Assembly (NCBI GenBank): GCA_029934175.1
Contig: JAOZMT010000072.1
Span: 1,654-8,549, forward strand
DNA from: Victivallales bacterium
GTDB taxonomy: Bacteria; Verrucomicrobiota; Lentisphaeria; Victivallales; JAUVCU01
Reading direction: 5' to 3'
DNA: 6,896 bases
The stretch's first letter is position 1, and every line of letters starts with the position of its first letter. A program made the translations under genes and the position numbers. This document shows positions 1-5,831 of the stretch, in pieces. The notes under the pieces are model-generated. The model was not told the DNA's origin and did not search any database. It worked only from the letters and a program-made list of their open reading frames with translations.

Positions 1-2
1 AA

Positions 3-149
3 CCTGTATATGTTATCATTGAATTTAATAATATTAATCAAATTGCAATGTATAAGCTTATATATTTATACTATTTTGAAAGAAAGGAATTTAATAAAGT
101 CATCCAAAATTTAACAATCATTAAAATAGATGAAAAAAGAAACAGTTAA
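3..149 (+). CDS. 3' end of an unidentified upstream gene (partial)
   Basis: A frame open from the left edge runs 48 codons to a TAA at 147-149 and overlaps the flippase start by 20 bases. It ends in a plausible lysine-rich tail (…KIDEKRNS). About 9 of 48 codons begin with G, as in real genes. The competing frame 1 stops near 111 and has almost no G-starting codons. The tight overlap matches the flippase/neuB junction further on, which fits an operon. The visible tail carries no motif I recognise, so no function is given. It could still be a chance open frame in AT-rich DNA. Confidence 0.45.
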   Translation, partial: PVYVIIEFNNINQIAMYKLIYLYYFERKEFNKVIQNLTIIKIDEKRNS

Positions 150-1554
150 GAATTTTATAATTTATAGTTTACCGAATATTGTATTAATGCTATTGCCGTT
201 ATTGACAATGCCAATAACCACAAAATATTTGACAAAAGAAGCTTTTGGTATATTAGCCTCTGTTTCAATTATATATTCAATTCATGCAATTTTTTCAGAA
301 ATCGGTATAGGATATTCAATAAATGCAGATTGGTATAAAACAGATTCTCAAGGTAAATTATTATTTAATTTATTTTTATTAAGTTTTGTTTTTACATTGT
401 CAGCTATAGTTATTTTATATTTATTGCAACATTTTGTATATGGATATATTTTAGGCGAAATTTGGAATGATATTAGGCATTTATATTATTTTGTGATGCT
501 TAGAGTTTTAGTTATCCCCATTTTGGTAGTTTTTAAAAGTTGGGTTATTATTGATAAGCACCCTAAATTGAGTTCTATTTTGAAAATTTCTGAAATTATT
601 ATTTCAGCATTAACTGTTATTTTAGTCGTAATATTCACAAAATCATGGCAAATAATAATTATAAGTAAAATATTTATTGGAATAATTTTTGCTTTTATAT
701 CTTTTTATTTTATATCGAAAAAAATGATATTTATTTTTTCTGAAAAAATAATTAAAGATGCCATTCATACAGGATACCCAATTTTTTTTAGATCAATATT
801 TAATTTTACAAGAAAGCAATTTGATAAAATATATGTTTTAAATTTATTTGGTGCAGGCGAATTTGCTTTATATAATTTTTCTGGACGATTCAATAATATT
901 TTAGTTCCTTTGAAAAATAATTATACTAAAAGCTACATGTCTTTGTTATACGAAAGTTTGTCAAAGAATAAATTAGATATTATGGCATTTAGAAAGACTC
1001 TTTATTTACTGTTTTATATGACTTTTTCATTTTCTGTGTTTATTGTTTTGTTTGGAGAAATTCTCATAGAATTATGGACTAATAGTTTATTTTCAGATGC
1101 ATATCCTTATGTTATTATCTATATGTGTATTGGAGTTTCATTAACTATATTTTCAGGAAGTGAAGACTATTTGTTTTATTTCAAACAATCAAAAAAAATT
1201 TTTTTTAATACAGTAATACAGGCCATAATAACAATACTAGGTTGTCTTTTATTAATACCAAAGATTGGTGTAATAGGAGCTCTAATAAGTTTATGGATTG
1301 GAAATTTTATCTATTTTTTCTTAGCTTTTGTTTATAAACAAAAAAAACTTAAACAATATTTTATTGAAAAAATAACCATTATATATGTTATTGTATTTCA
1401 TTTAATGGTCATTTCTATTGTTCTAAATCCAAATATAAAATTATATGCATTTGTTATTTTGTTTTTCACATGGATAGCATCTACAATACATATATATATA
1501 TATGAAAAAGAAACTATTAAAAAGATCATAAAAAAATGCAAAAAACTTATATAA
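130..1554 (+). CDS. wzx: Wzx-type polysaccharide flippase (MATE/MOP superfamily)
   Basis: This is a very hydrophobic integral membrane protein of 474 residues, the usual Wzx length, with roughly 12 predicted spans. Clear ones lie near residues 10-30, 80-104, 119-137, 149-168, 172-195, 293-315, 357-380, 383-404 and 437-458. The N-terminal pattern of a loop rich in L and P followed by TxxLTKEAFGILA, and a mid-protein FGAGEFALYNFSGRF segment, are typical of O-antigen and capsule repeat-unit exporters. The family moves undecaprenyl-linked glycans across the inner membrane. Because it lies directly before neuB, the cargo probably carries a nonulosonic acid (inference). No strong ribosome binding site precedes ATG 130, so translation may be coupled to the upstream overlapping frame. 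The stop overlaps the neuB start by 19 bases. By eye it is even more AT-rich than neuB or neuA, as Wzx genes often are. Assignment to the flippase family is firm; substrate is unknown. Confidence 0.9.
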   Translation: MKKETVKNFIIYSLPNIVLMLLPLLTMPITTKYLTKEAFGILASVSIIYSIHAIFSEIGIGYSINADWYKTDSQGKLLFNLFLLSFVFTLSAIVILYLLQHFVYGYILGEIWNDIRHLYYFVMLRVLVIPILVVFKSWVIIDKHPKLSSILKISEIIISALTVILVVIFTKSWQIIIISKIFIGIIFAFISFYFISKKMIFIFSEKIIKDAIHTGYPIFFRSIFNFTRKQFDKIYVLNLFGAGEFALYNFSGRFNNILVPLKNNYTKSYMSLLYESLSKNKLDIMAFRKTLYLLFYMTFSFSVFIVLFGEILIELWTNSLFSDAYPYVIIYMCIGVSLTIFSGSEDYLFYFKQSKKIFFNTVIQAIITILGCLLLIPKIGVIGALISLWIGNFIYFFLAFVYKQKKLKQYFIEKITIIYVIVFHLMVISIVLNPNIKLYAFVILFFTWIASTIHIYIYEKETIKKIIKKCKKLI

Positions 1555-2546
1555 TAGCAGAGATTGGAAATACACATGAAGGTTCTTTGGGATTAGCAAA
1601 ACAATTTGTTAAATCAGTAAAGGAATGTGGTGTTGATTGTGTTAAATTTCAAACACATATATTTGATGCAGAAAGCTTACCTAATGCTCCAAATCCACCA
1701 TATTTTAAAGATGAATCACGCAAAGAGTATTTTGATAGAACAGCATTCAATTTAAAAGACTGGCAAAGTTTAAAGGATTTTACAGAAAATGAATGTAAAC
1801 TTGATTTTATTTCATCGCCTTTTTCATTAGAAGCTGTTGATTTATTAGAGAAAATCAATGTGACTGCTTATAAAATTCCATCAGGGGAAGTTACGAATAT
1901 TCCTTTATTAATAAAAGTTGCGAAAACCGCAAAAAAAGTTTATTTATCAAGTGGAATGAGTAATTGGCAAGAATTAGATTTAGCTGTTGAAACTTTACAA
2001 GATAATGGGTGCAAAGATTTAATTGTTTTGCAATGCACATCAGAATATCCTTGTCCTCCAGAAGAGTCAGGCATTAATGTAATTGCTGATTTAAAAGCAA
2101 AATATAATTTAGAGGTTGGCTATTCAGATCATTCATTGGGTTTAGCTGTTCCTTTAGCTGCAGTATGCGCAGGAGCAACAGTAATTGAAAAGCATTTTAC
2201 ATTATCAAAAAATATGTATGGAAGTGATGCTAAAAATTCAACTGAACCTGATGAGTTTAAAAGGTTGGTTTGCGAAATTCGCAATATAGAAAAAGCGTTG
2301 AATTCTAATGTTAATAAAGATAAAAAATGTGCGAAACTCGCAAATATGAAAACAACTTTTGAAAAGAGTATCGTATCTGCCTGCGATATTCGCAAAGGAA
2401 CTATTATAGAAGAAAAACATTTGGCATATAAAAAACCAGGTGATGGAATTCCTGCAAGGGAATATTTGGATTTAATAGGTAAAAAAACAATACTAGATAT
2501 TAATGTAAATGAGCAACTTAAATATGAAAATATGGAGAGCGTATAA
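1536..2546 (+). CDS. neuB: NeuB-family nonulosonic acid synthase
   Basis: NeuB enzymes condense phosphoenolpyruvate with an N-acyl hexosamine (ManNAc in sialic acid synthesis, a diacetamido sugar in legionaminic acid synthesis) in the cytoplasm. The 336 residues have the family layout: a TIM barrel from residue 1 to about 255, then a SAF/antifreeze-like domain from about 277. Visible motifs are AEIGNTHEG (8-16), VKFQTH (36-41), PNPPYF (52-57), SSGMSNW (138-144), QCTSEYPCPPEE (166-177), GYSDHS (195-200) and EKHFTL (218-223). H199 and H220 have the same 21-residue spacing as the metal-binding histidines of meningococcal NeuB. The SAF domain has IRKGTIIEEKHL and KKPGDGI. The segment MYGSDAKNSTEPDEF (227-241) differs from the GPDH-type version in many sialic acid synthases, so the exact sugar is unresolved. 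It starts inside the flippase gene and abuts the next gene. Four copies of the TGCG-N5-CGCA palindrome lie in it. Confidence 0.95.
   Translation: MQKTYIIAEIGNTHEGSLGLAKQFVKSVKECGVDCVKFQTHIFDAESLPNAPNPPYFKDESRKEYFDRTAFNLKDWQSLKDFTENECKLDFISSPFSLEAVDLLEKINVTAYKIPSGEVTNIPLLIKVAKTAKKVYLSSGMSNWQELDLAVETLQDNGCKDLIVLQCTSEYPCPPEESGINVIADLKAKYNLEVGYSDHSLGLAVPLAAVCAGATVIEKHFTLSKNMYGSDAKNSTEPDEFKRLVCEIRNIEKALNSNVNKDKKCAKLANMKTTFEKSIVSACDIRKGTIIEEKHLAYKKPGDGIPAREYLDLIGKKTILDINVNEQLKYENMESV
1918..1932. repeat. TGCG-N5-CGCA palindrome, copy 1 (in neuB)
   Basis: TTGCG-AAAAC-CGCAA, with five-base arms and a five-base spacer. It is read as V-A-K-T-A, with GCG falling as an alanine codon. Confidence 0.75.
2270..2284. 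repeat. TGCG-N5-CGCA palindrome, copy 2 (in neuB)
   Basis: TTGCGAA-A-TTCGCAA is perfectly symmetric over seven-base arms around one central base. It is read as C-E-I-R, a different reading phase from copy 1. Confidence 0.8.
2330..2342. repeat. TGCG-N5-CGCA palindrome, copy 3 (in neuB)
   Basis: TGCG-AAACT-CGCA is read as A-K-L-A, the same phase as copy 1. It starts 59 bases after the TGCG of copy 2, in the linker between the barrel and the SAF domain. Confidence 0.75.
2382..2394. repeat. TGCG-N5-CGCA palindrome, copy 4 (in neuB)
   Basis: TGCG-ATATT-CGCA is read as C-D-I-R, the same phase as copy 2. It falls at the start of the SAF domain, 52 bases after copy 3. Confidence 0.75.
2534..2537 (+). 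promoter_or_regulatory. Ribosome binding site for the ATPase gene
   Basis: GGAG lies nine bases before ATG 2547, inside the last codons of neuB. It supports this start, which directly follows the neuB TAA with no gap. Confidence 0.6.
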
Positions 2547-3908
2547 ATGAATAAAAATTATTGGTTAGTTAGAGGAAAATGGGACGGAATAGATCAAATA
2601 GAAAAATTTGTTAATAATGATGAATGGGTTAATGGTTATGATGATAAATATTTTGATATTGTTAAAAGAGTTGGAGAAAAAGATATTCTCTTACTATCTT
2701 TAGACTCTGAAATTATATATTATTCTGAATGTATTGACAATAAATTAGATGGTAAAACAATACAGGTAGATAAATGGGAAAAATTTCAAACACCAATATA
2801 CTGTCAAGCTAAAGGGAATTATATTAAAACAATTACAAATATAAAAAATGATAAAATCATAAATGAAGTAAAAAATTGTATTTATAAACAAGAACAAATT
2901 AAAAATTTAATTTTAAAATCTATATCATTGAAAAATTTTACTCTTTTTGAAAATGAAAAATTAGAATTTTCAAAAGGCTTAAATGTTATAGTTGGTGAAA
3001 ATAGTTCTTGTAAAACATTATTATTAAAATTGCTCTATACATTAATAAAAAGCAATAATATAACTAGTTTGGCAAATTTAAAATCAATTAGTTCTAAATT
3101 GTTAGAAAAGAATTTTCAAAATATTTTCAAAATGGATAAGTTGTCAAATTTAATAAAAAAGAAAGAAAGTCAAAGTCTTATTAAATTAGATTTGAACCAA
3201 TATAATATTAATTTTGAAATAGAGAATTTGATAAAAATTCAAGACTTAGAAAACCATGACTATTATCAAAAAAATGCTGTTTTCCTACCAGCTAAAGAAA
3301 TTTTGTCATTTTTAGAAGGATTTATATCAATATATCATAGTACTTCTTTTGATGAGACATTTTATGATTTAGCAATGCTTATGGGGAAATTATTACCATC
3401 AAACAGGCAAGTAACTTCAATTGATAAAATAAATAAAATATTAGAAAGACTATTAAATGGTAAAATAGAAACTATGAATGGTAGGTTCTATTTAAATAGT
3501 AATGGAGAAAAAACAGAAATAACTTTAATTGCTGAAGGTCTAAAAAAAATAGGAACACTTTCTTATTTAATAGCGAATAAGTCATTGGATAAAAATAGTA
3601 TTTTATTTTGGGATGAACCAGAAACAAATTTAAATCCTAAATATATAAAATTTATTGCAGAAGTTTTGTTGGAACTTGAAAAAACAGGAGTTCAATTATT
3701 TATATCAACTCATGATTTATTTTTAATTAAAGAGATTGAAATTCTACGAAATAAACATGATATCAGATATTTTTCTTTTGGATTAAAAGATGAAAAACTT
3801 ATAGTATCTCAAGATGAAACATTTGAGTACCTTGATAATTTAGTCCTTTTAGATGAAGAACTAGAACAGTCAGACAGATTTATGGATAAAAATTATGATT
3901 GTGAATGA
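2547..3908 (+). CDS. ABC/OLD-like ATPase with N-terminal EVE/PUA-like domain
   Basis: This 453-residue soluble protein has two parts. Residues 1-85 resemble the EVE/PUA-like domain found at the front of some McrB-type restriction ATPases: YWLV (5-8), W12, DQ (16-17), F21, W27, NGYDDKY (29-35), then a G43-x-x-D46 turn and a late VDKW (74-77). In that fold such domains bind DNA, often with modified bases. Residues 122-440 form an ABC/OLD-type ATPase: P-loop GENSSCKT (150-157), FLPAKEILSF (246-255), a signature-like AEGLKKIG (329-336), Walker B SILFWDEPET (351-360), NLNP (361-364) and the H-switch STHD with H389. The P-loop has C155 where glycine is expected (TGT, one base from GGT). The last 14 bases overlap the nuclease-like gene, so the two are probably one functional unit. 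It has no evident role in sugar synthesis; a defence role is inferred. ATPase class is firm, the N-terminal domain likely. Confidence 0.85.
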   Translation: MNKNYWLVRGKWDGIDQIEKFVNNDEWVNGYDDKYFDIVKRVGEKDILLLSLDSEIIYYSECIDNKLDGKTIQVDKWEKFQTPIYCQAKGNYIKTITNIKNDKIINEVKNCIYKQEQIKNLILKSISLKNFTLFENEKLEFSKGLNVIVGENSSCKTLLLKLLYTLIKSNNITSLANLKSISSKLLEKNFQNIFKMDKLSNLIKKKESQSLIKLDLNQYNINFEIENLIKIQDLENHDYYQKNAVFLPAKEILSFLEGFISIYHSTSFDETFYDLAMLMGKLLPSNRQVTSIDKINKILERLLNGKIETMNGRFYLNSNGEKTEITLIAEGLKKIGTLSYLIANKSLDKNSILFWDEPETNLNPKYIKFIAEVLLELEKTGVQLFISTHDLFLIKEIEILRNKHDIRYFSFGLKDEKLIVSQDETFEYLDNLVLLDEELEQSDRFMDKNYDCE

Positions 3909-4395
3909 GGGTAAATTAACATATATTTTTGATTCTAATATGGAAATATTGAAACTTGATGATTCTAAATTTTACAGAAATAAATTTATTAAAATTGATG
4001 AAGGATTAAAATCTGTGGATATTCTAGCTGTATCAGATATAAATTATTTAATTGAAGTTAAGGATTATAGACATTATAAAACAGAACCTATAAAACAAAA
4101 AGAATTAGTATCTGTTTTAGTTAAAAAAGTTCTAGATTCAATAGCCCTGATATATCCGATGAAAAGTAAGTCTAATCTAATAAATGAGAAAAAAATTGCT
4201 ACAAAATTCTTATCTAATAATAAACTTATTTTTATTTTTCATATAGAACTGCCGCCGCCAAGAAGAACTTTGAAACAATCAGCCTTTGATTTACATATTT
4301 TTGAAATGAAATTGCATCAAAAATTAAAAACAATTTTATCTAAAGTGAAAGTTGTTTCAAAAGAAGAGAATTTTTTACCTTGGCGAGTCAAATGA
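3895..4395 (+). CDS. Small PD-(D/E)XK nuclease-like partner of the ATPase
   Basis: This protein of 166 residues is annotated from its core motif. SVDILAVS…YLIEVKDYR (residues 40-59) places D42 on one strand and E54-x-K56 on the next, the D…ExK pattern of PD-(D/E)XK nucleases, followed by a helical stretch (KQKELVSVLVKKVLDSIALI, 67-86). A later strand LIFIFHIELPPP (111-122) fits the core beta sheet. It has no signal peptide or membrane span. ATG 3895 overlaps the ATPase end by 14 bases and lacks a good ribosome binding site, so it is probably translated by coupling, giving linked amounts of the two proteins. Its TGA overlaps the neuA ATG. The likely role is effector nuclease for the ATPase (inference). 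It could instead be an inactive fold member or a structural partner, since the motif alone does not prove cleavage. Confidence 0.6.
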   Translation: MIVNEGKLTYIFDSNMEILKLDDSKFYRNKFIKIDEGLKSVDILAVSDINYLIEVKDYRHYKTEPIKQKELVSVLVKKVLDSIALIYPMKSKSNLINEKKIATKFLSNNKLIFIFHIELPPPRRTLKQSAFDLHIFEMKLHQKLKTILSKVKVVSKEENFLPWRVK

Positions 4396-5093
4396 ATATA
4401 TTAGCTATCATCCCTGCAAGAGGTGGTTCTAAAGGAATTATTGATAAAAATATTGCGGAAATCGCAGGGAAACCTTTAATTGCTTGGACAATTGAAGAAG
4501 CAAAAAAAACAGAATGTTTGGATAGAATTATTTTAACATCCGATTCAGAAAAAATAATAGATGTTGCAAAAAAATATGATTGCGAAATCCCCTTTATTAG
4601 ACCTGCGGAACTCGCAGAAGATAACACTCCATCTTTACCTGTTATTCAACATGCTGTTTCTTTTATGGAAAAAGAGAAGAGTTATAAACCTGATTACATT
4701 GTATTATTGCAACCAACTTCTCCTTTGCGAACTTCGCAACATATTGATGATGCAGTAAAAAATTTAATAAACTCAAATGCTGATTCAATAGTAAGTGTAA
4801 CAAAGACTCCTCATAATTGTAATCCATTTTCAATTATGAAAGAACAAAATGGATTATTATCAAATTATTTAGAATTTGATGAATTAAAAAATATGCGTCA
4901 AGCAAAACCCATTTTTTATTCAAGAAATGGAGCTGCGATTTATGCATTCACTTATGATTGTTTAATGAATAAAAATAGTCTTTATGGAGATAACATATTA
5001 AAATATGAAATGAAACAAGAAGAATCTTTTGATATAGATGAACCATTTGATATGGATTTATGTGAATGGATTTTAAATAAAAGGGATAAATAA
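4392..5093 (+). CDS. neuA: CMP-nonulosonic acid synthetase (CMP-sialate synthase family)
   Basis: NeuA activates the nonulosonic acid with CTP, giving the CMP-sugar used by transferases and releasing pyrophosphate. The 233 residues match the family length. Motifs in order: nucleotide-binding IPARGGSKGI (7-16) with K19-N20, LTSDSEKI (48-55), IRPAELAEDNTPS (69-81), LLQPTSPLR (105-113), SRNGAAIYAF (177-186), and the metal-binding FDIDEPFD (213-220). ATG 4392 gives the canonical N-terminus (MNILAIIPARGG) and forms an ATGA overlap with the upstream gene. An in-frame TTG at 4380 would add four residues but is less likely. GGCGAG just upstream can serve as a ribosome binding site. The family normally sits beside neuB; here the ATPase/nuclease pair separates them. 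LegF- and PseF-type enzymes share these motifs, so the sugar is not settled. Confidence 0.95.
   Translation: MNILAIIPARGGSKGIIDKNIAEIAGKPLIAWTIEEAKKTECLDRIILTSDSEKIIDVAKKYDCEIPFIRPAELAEDNTPSLPVIQHAVSFMEKEKSYKPDYIVLLQPTSPLRTSQHIDDAVKNLINSNADSIVSVTKTPHNCNPFSIMKEQNGLLSNYLEFDELKNMRQAKPIFYSRNGAAIYAFTYDCLMNKNSLYGDNILKYEMKQEESFDIDEPFDMDLCEWILNKRDK
4454..4466. repeat. TGCG-N5-CGCA palindrome, copy 5 (in neuA)
   Basis: TGCG-GAAAT-CGCA is read as A-E-I-A, just before the conserved GKPL of NeuA. Confidence 0.75.
4603..4617. repeat. TGCG-N5-CGCA palindrome, copy 6 (in neuA)
   Basis: CTGCG-GAACT-CGCAG has five-base arms. It is read as P-A-E-L-A-E within the conserved RPAELAED motif, so the protein is normal and only the codon choice fits the palindrome. 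Confidence 0.75.
4725..4739. repeat. TGCG-N5-CGCA palindrome, copy 7 (in neuA)
   Basis: TTGCGAA-C-TTCGCAA is symmetric over seven-base arms, like copy 2. It is read as L-R-T-S-Q, the third reading phase. Confidence 0.8.
4820..4856. repeat. Inverted repeat inside neuA
   Basis: TAATCCATTTT (4820-4830) and AAAATGGATTA (4846-4856) form an 11-base perfect inverted repeat with a 15-base loop, entirely in coding sequence. No T-run follows, so it is not a terminator. In DNA this AT-rich it could well be chance. Confidence 0.4.
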
Positions 5094-5146
5094 TATTTCT
5101 CCTCAGTATCATTTAATGTTTATCAATGGTAAAAAAGAAATTTGTC

Positions 5147-5173
5147 CACGAAAAACACGAATTACACGAAAAA
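5147..5173 (+). repeat. Three tandem 9-base CACGAA units
   Basis: CACGAAAAA, CACGAATTA and CACGAAAAA follow each other exactly, preceded by TTTGTC. From memory, similar CACGAA strings precede orphan genes such as GxxExxY and ORF6N families in various bacteria. I could not check that here. Confidence 0.75.
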
Positions 5174-5217
5174 AAGTTAAGAAAATATATTTAAAACTAG
5201 TTAAAATAAAAGTTAAG

Positions 5218-5232
5218 TTGCGTGTTTCGCAA
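5218..5232. repeat. TGCG-N5-CGCA palindrome, copy 8 (intergenic)
   Basis: TTGCG-TGTTT-CGCAA, with five-base arms, is the only perfect copy outside a gene. It lies 25 bases before the ORF6N start, where it could also act as an operator or RNA hairpin. The spacer TGTTT recurs in the degenerate neuC copy at 6480. Confidence 0.75.
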
Positions 5233-5243
5233 ATAATATAAAA

Positions 5244-5248
5244 AAGGA
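5244..5248 (+). promoter_or_regulatory. Ribosome binding site for the ORF6N gene
   Basis: AAGGA lies nine bases before ATG 5258 and supports that start. Confidence 0.6.
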
Positions 5249-5257
5249 AACAGAAAT

Positions 5258-5800
5258 ATGAATGTAATTAAAATTGAAGATATTCAAAAGTTAATAATTG
5301 AATTGAGAAATAAAAAAGTTATTATAGATTCTGATGTTGCGAAAATTTATGGTGTTGAAACAAGAGATATTAATAAAGCTGTGAAAAATAATGAAGAAAA
5401 ATTTCCATCGGGTTATATAATTGAACTTGATAAAGAAGAAAAATCAGAGGTTGTGGAAAATTTCCACCACCTCTCAAATTTAAAATTTTCTCCTCATCTG
5501 CCAAAAGCATTTTCAGAAAAAGGTCTTTATATGCTTGCAACTATTCTTAAAAGTAAACAAGCAACTGAAACCACTATTACGATTATTGAAACATTCTCTA
5601 AAATAAGAGAACTATCAAGAACAATCAAAGAATTGTCAGATGTAAAAAATGATGATGAACAAAAAACTCTTATGCAAAAAAGTGGGGCGATTATTGCTGA
5701 AGTATTAGATAATGACCTAGAAACTGATGGAACTGAAACTACTGTCGAAATAAATTTTGCTGTGCTTAAATTTAAGCATACAATAAAAAAACAAAAATAA
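5258..5800 (+). CDS. ORF6N-domain (phage-type DNA-binding) protein
   Basis: This 180-residue protein has the ORF6N domain at about residues 3-100. Features are the helix ELRNKKVIIDSDVAKIYGVETRDINKAVKNN (15-45, a winged-helix-like core), KFPSGYIIEL (48-57) and the conserved AFSEKGLYMLATILKSKQAT (84-103). Residues 105-130 continue as a helix (TTITIIETFSKIRELSRTIKEL). ORF6N domains are known from phage regulatory and antirepressor-like proteins (KilA-N group) and are also common as orphan chromosomal genes; DNA binding is likely but no target or function is known. It has its own ribosome binding site and 5' repeat region, and splits neuA from neuC. Nothing suggests a role in sugar synthesis. Two palindromes lie in the gene (5447-5473 and 5761-5780). 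A half copy of the dispersed palindrome (TTGCG at 5337-5341) lies near its start. Confidence 0.88.
   Translation: MNVIKIEDIQKLIIELRNKKVIIDSDVAKIYGVETRDINKAVKNNEEKFPSGYIIELDKEEKSEVVENFHHLSNLKFSPHLPKAFSEKGLYMLATILKSKQATETTITIIETFSKIRELSRTIKELSDVKNDDEQKTLMQKSGAIIAEVLDNDLETDGTETTVEINFAVLKFKHTIKKQK
5447..5473. repeat. 27-base imperfect palindrome in the ORF6N gene
   Basis: The arms begin GAGGTTGTGGAAA and end TTTCCACCACCTC around one central base, with one mismatched pair (positions 5452 and 5468). It encodes EVVENFHHL, residues 64-72. Confidence 0.7.
5761..5780. repeat. Palindrome near the ORF6N gene 3' end
   Basis: TGCTTAAATTTAAGCA (5763-5778) is perfectly symmetric. In RNA it could form an eight-pair stem with an AATT loop, one pair being G-U. 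No T-run follows on the + strand, so it does not look like an intrinsic terminator. Confidence 0.5.
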
Positions 5801-5819
5801 AAACATTCAATTATTTAAC

Positions 5820-5826
5820 GAGAGGA
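5820..5826 (+). promoter_or_regulatory. Ribosome binding site for neuC
   Basis: GAGAGGA lies five bases before ATG 5832. It is the best-matched site in the window and fixes the neuC start. Confidence 0.7.
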
Positions 5827-5831
5827 TACTA

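Larger units (their letters stand above)
4580..4946. repeat. Degenerate palindrome copies in neuA
   Basis: Two imperfect relatives lie here. At 4580-4594 the left half TTGCGAAATC is intact but the right half reads CCCTT. At 4934-4946 TGCG-ATTTA-TGCA differs from the rule by one base. They may be eroded copies or chance. Confidence 0.4.
5094..5257. other. Intergenic region between neuA and the ORF6N gene
   Basis: At 164 bases this is the longest gap in the window. It holds three tandem CACGAA-type units (5147-5173), a 10-base direct repeat AAAAGTTAAG at 5172-5181 and 5208-5217, a palindrome at 5218-5232, and a ribosome binding site. I see no convincing terminator after neuA, and no promoter I could place with confidence. 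Confidence 0.6.

Noticed and set aside
1..111. Frame-1 open reading from the left edge
   Set aside because: It has almost no G-starting codons and stops before the longer, more gene-like frame 3.
1649..2420. Open frames on the - strand within neuB
   Set aside because: They lie opposite a gene with clear NeuB motifs, show no recognisable domain and are expected by chance.
4380..4391. TTG start for neuA, four residues upstream
   Set aside because: ATG 4392 gives the standard NeuA N-terminus and an ATGA overlap; TTG adds an unconserved MASQ.
2547..4395. Septu (PtuAB), Gabija or PARIS system
   Set aside because: The partner shows a D…EVK core, with no HNH motif (PtuB), no UvrD-like helicase (GajB) and no Toprim motif seen (PARIS AriB).
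4388..4758. Alternative frames on both strands over neuA
   Set aside because: NeuA motifs run unbroken through this stretch; the other frames carry no family signal.
5801..5831. Terminator between the ORF6N gene and neuC
   Set aside because: The nearby palindrome at 5761-5780 is followed by A-rich, not T-rich, sequence on the + strand.
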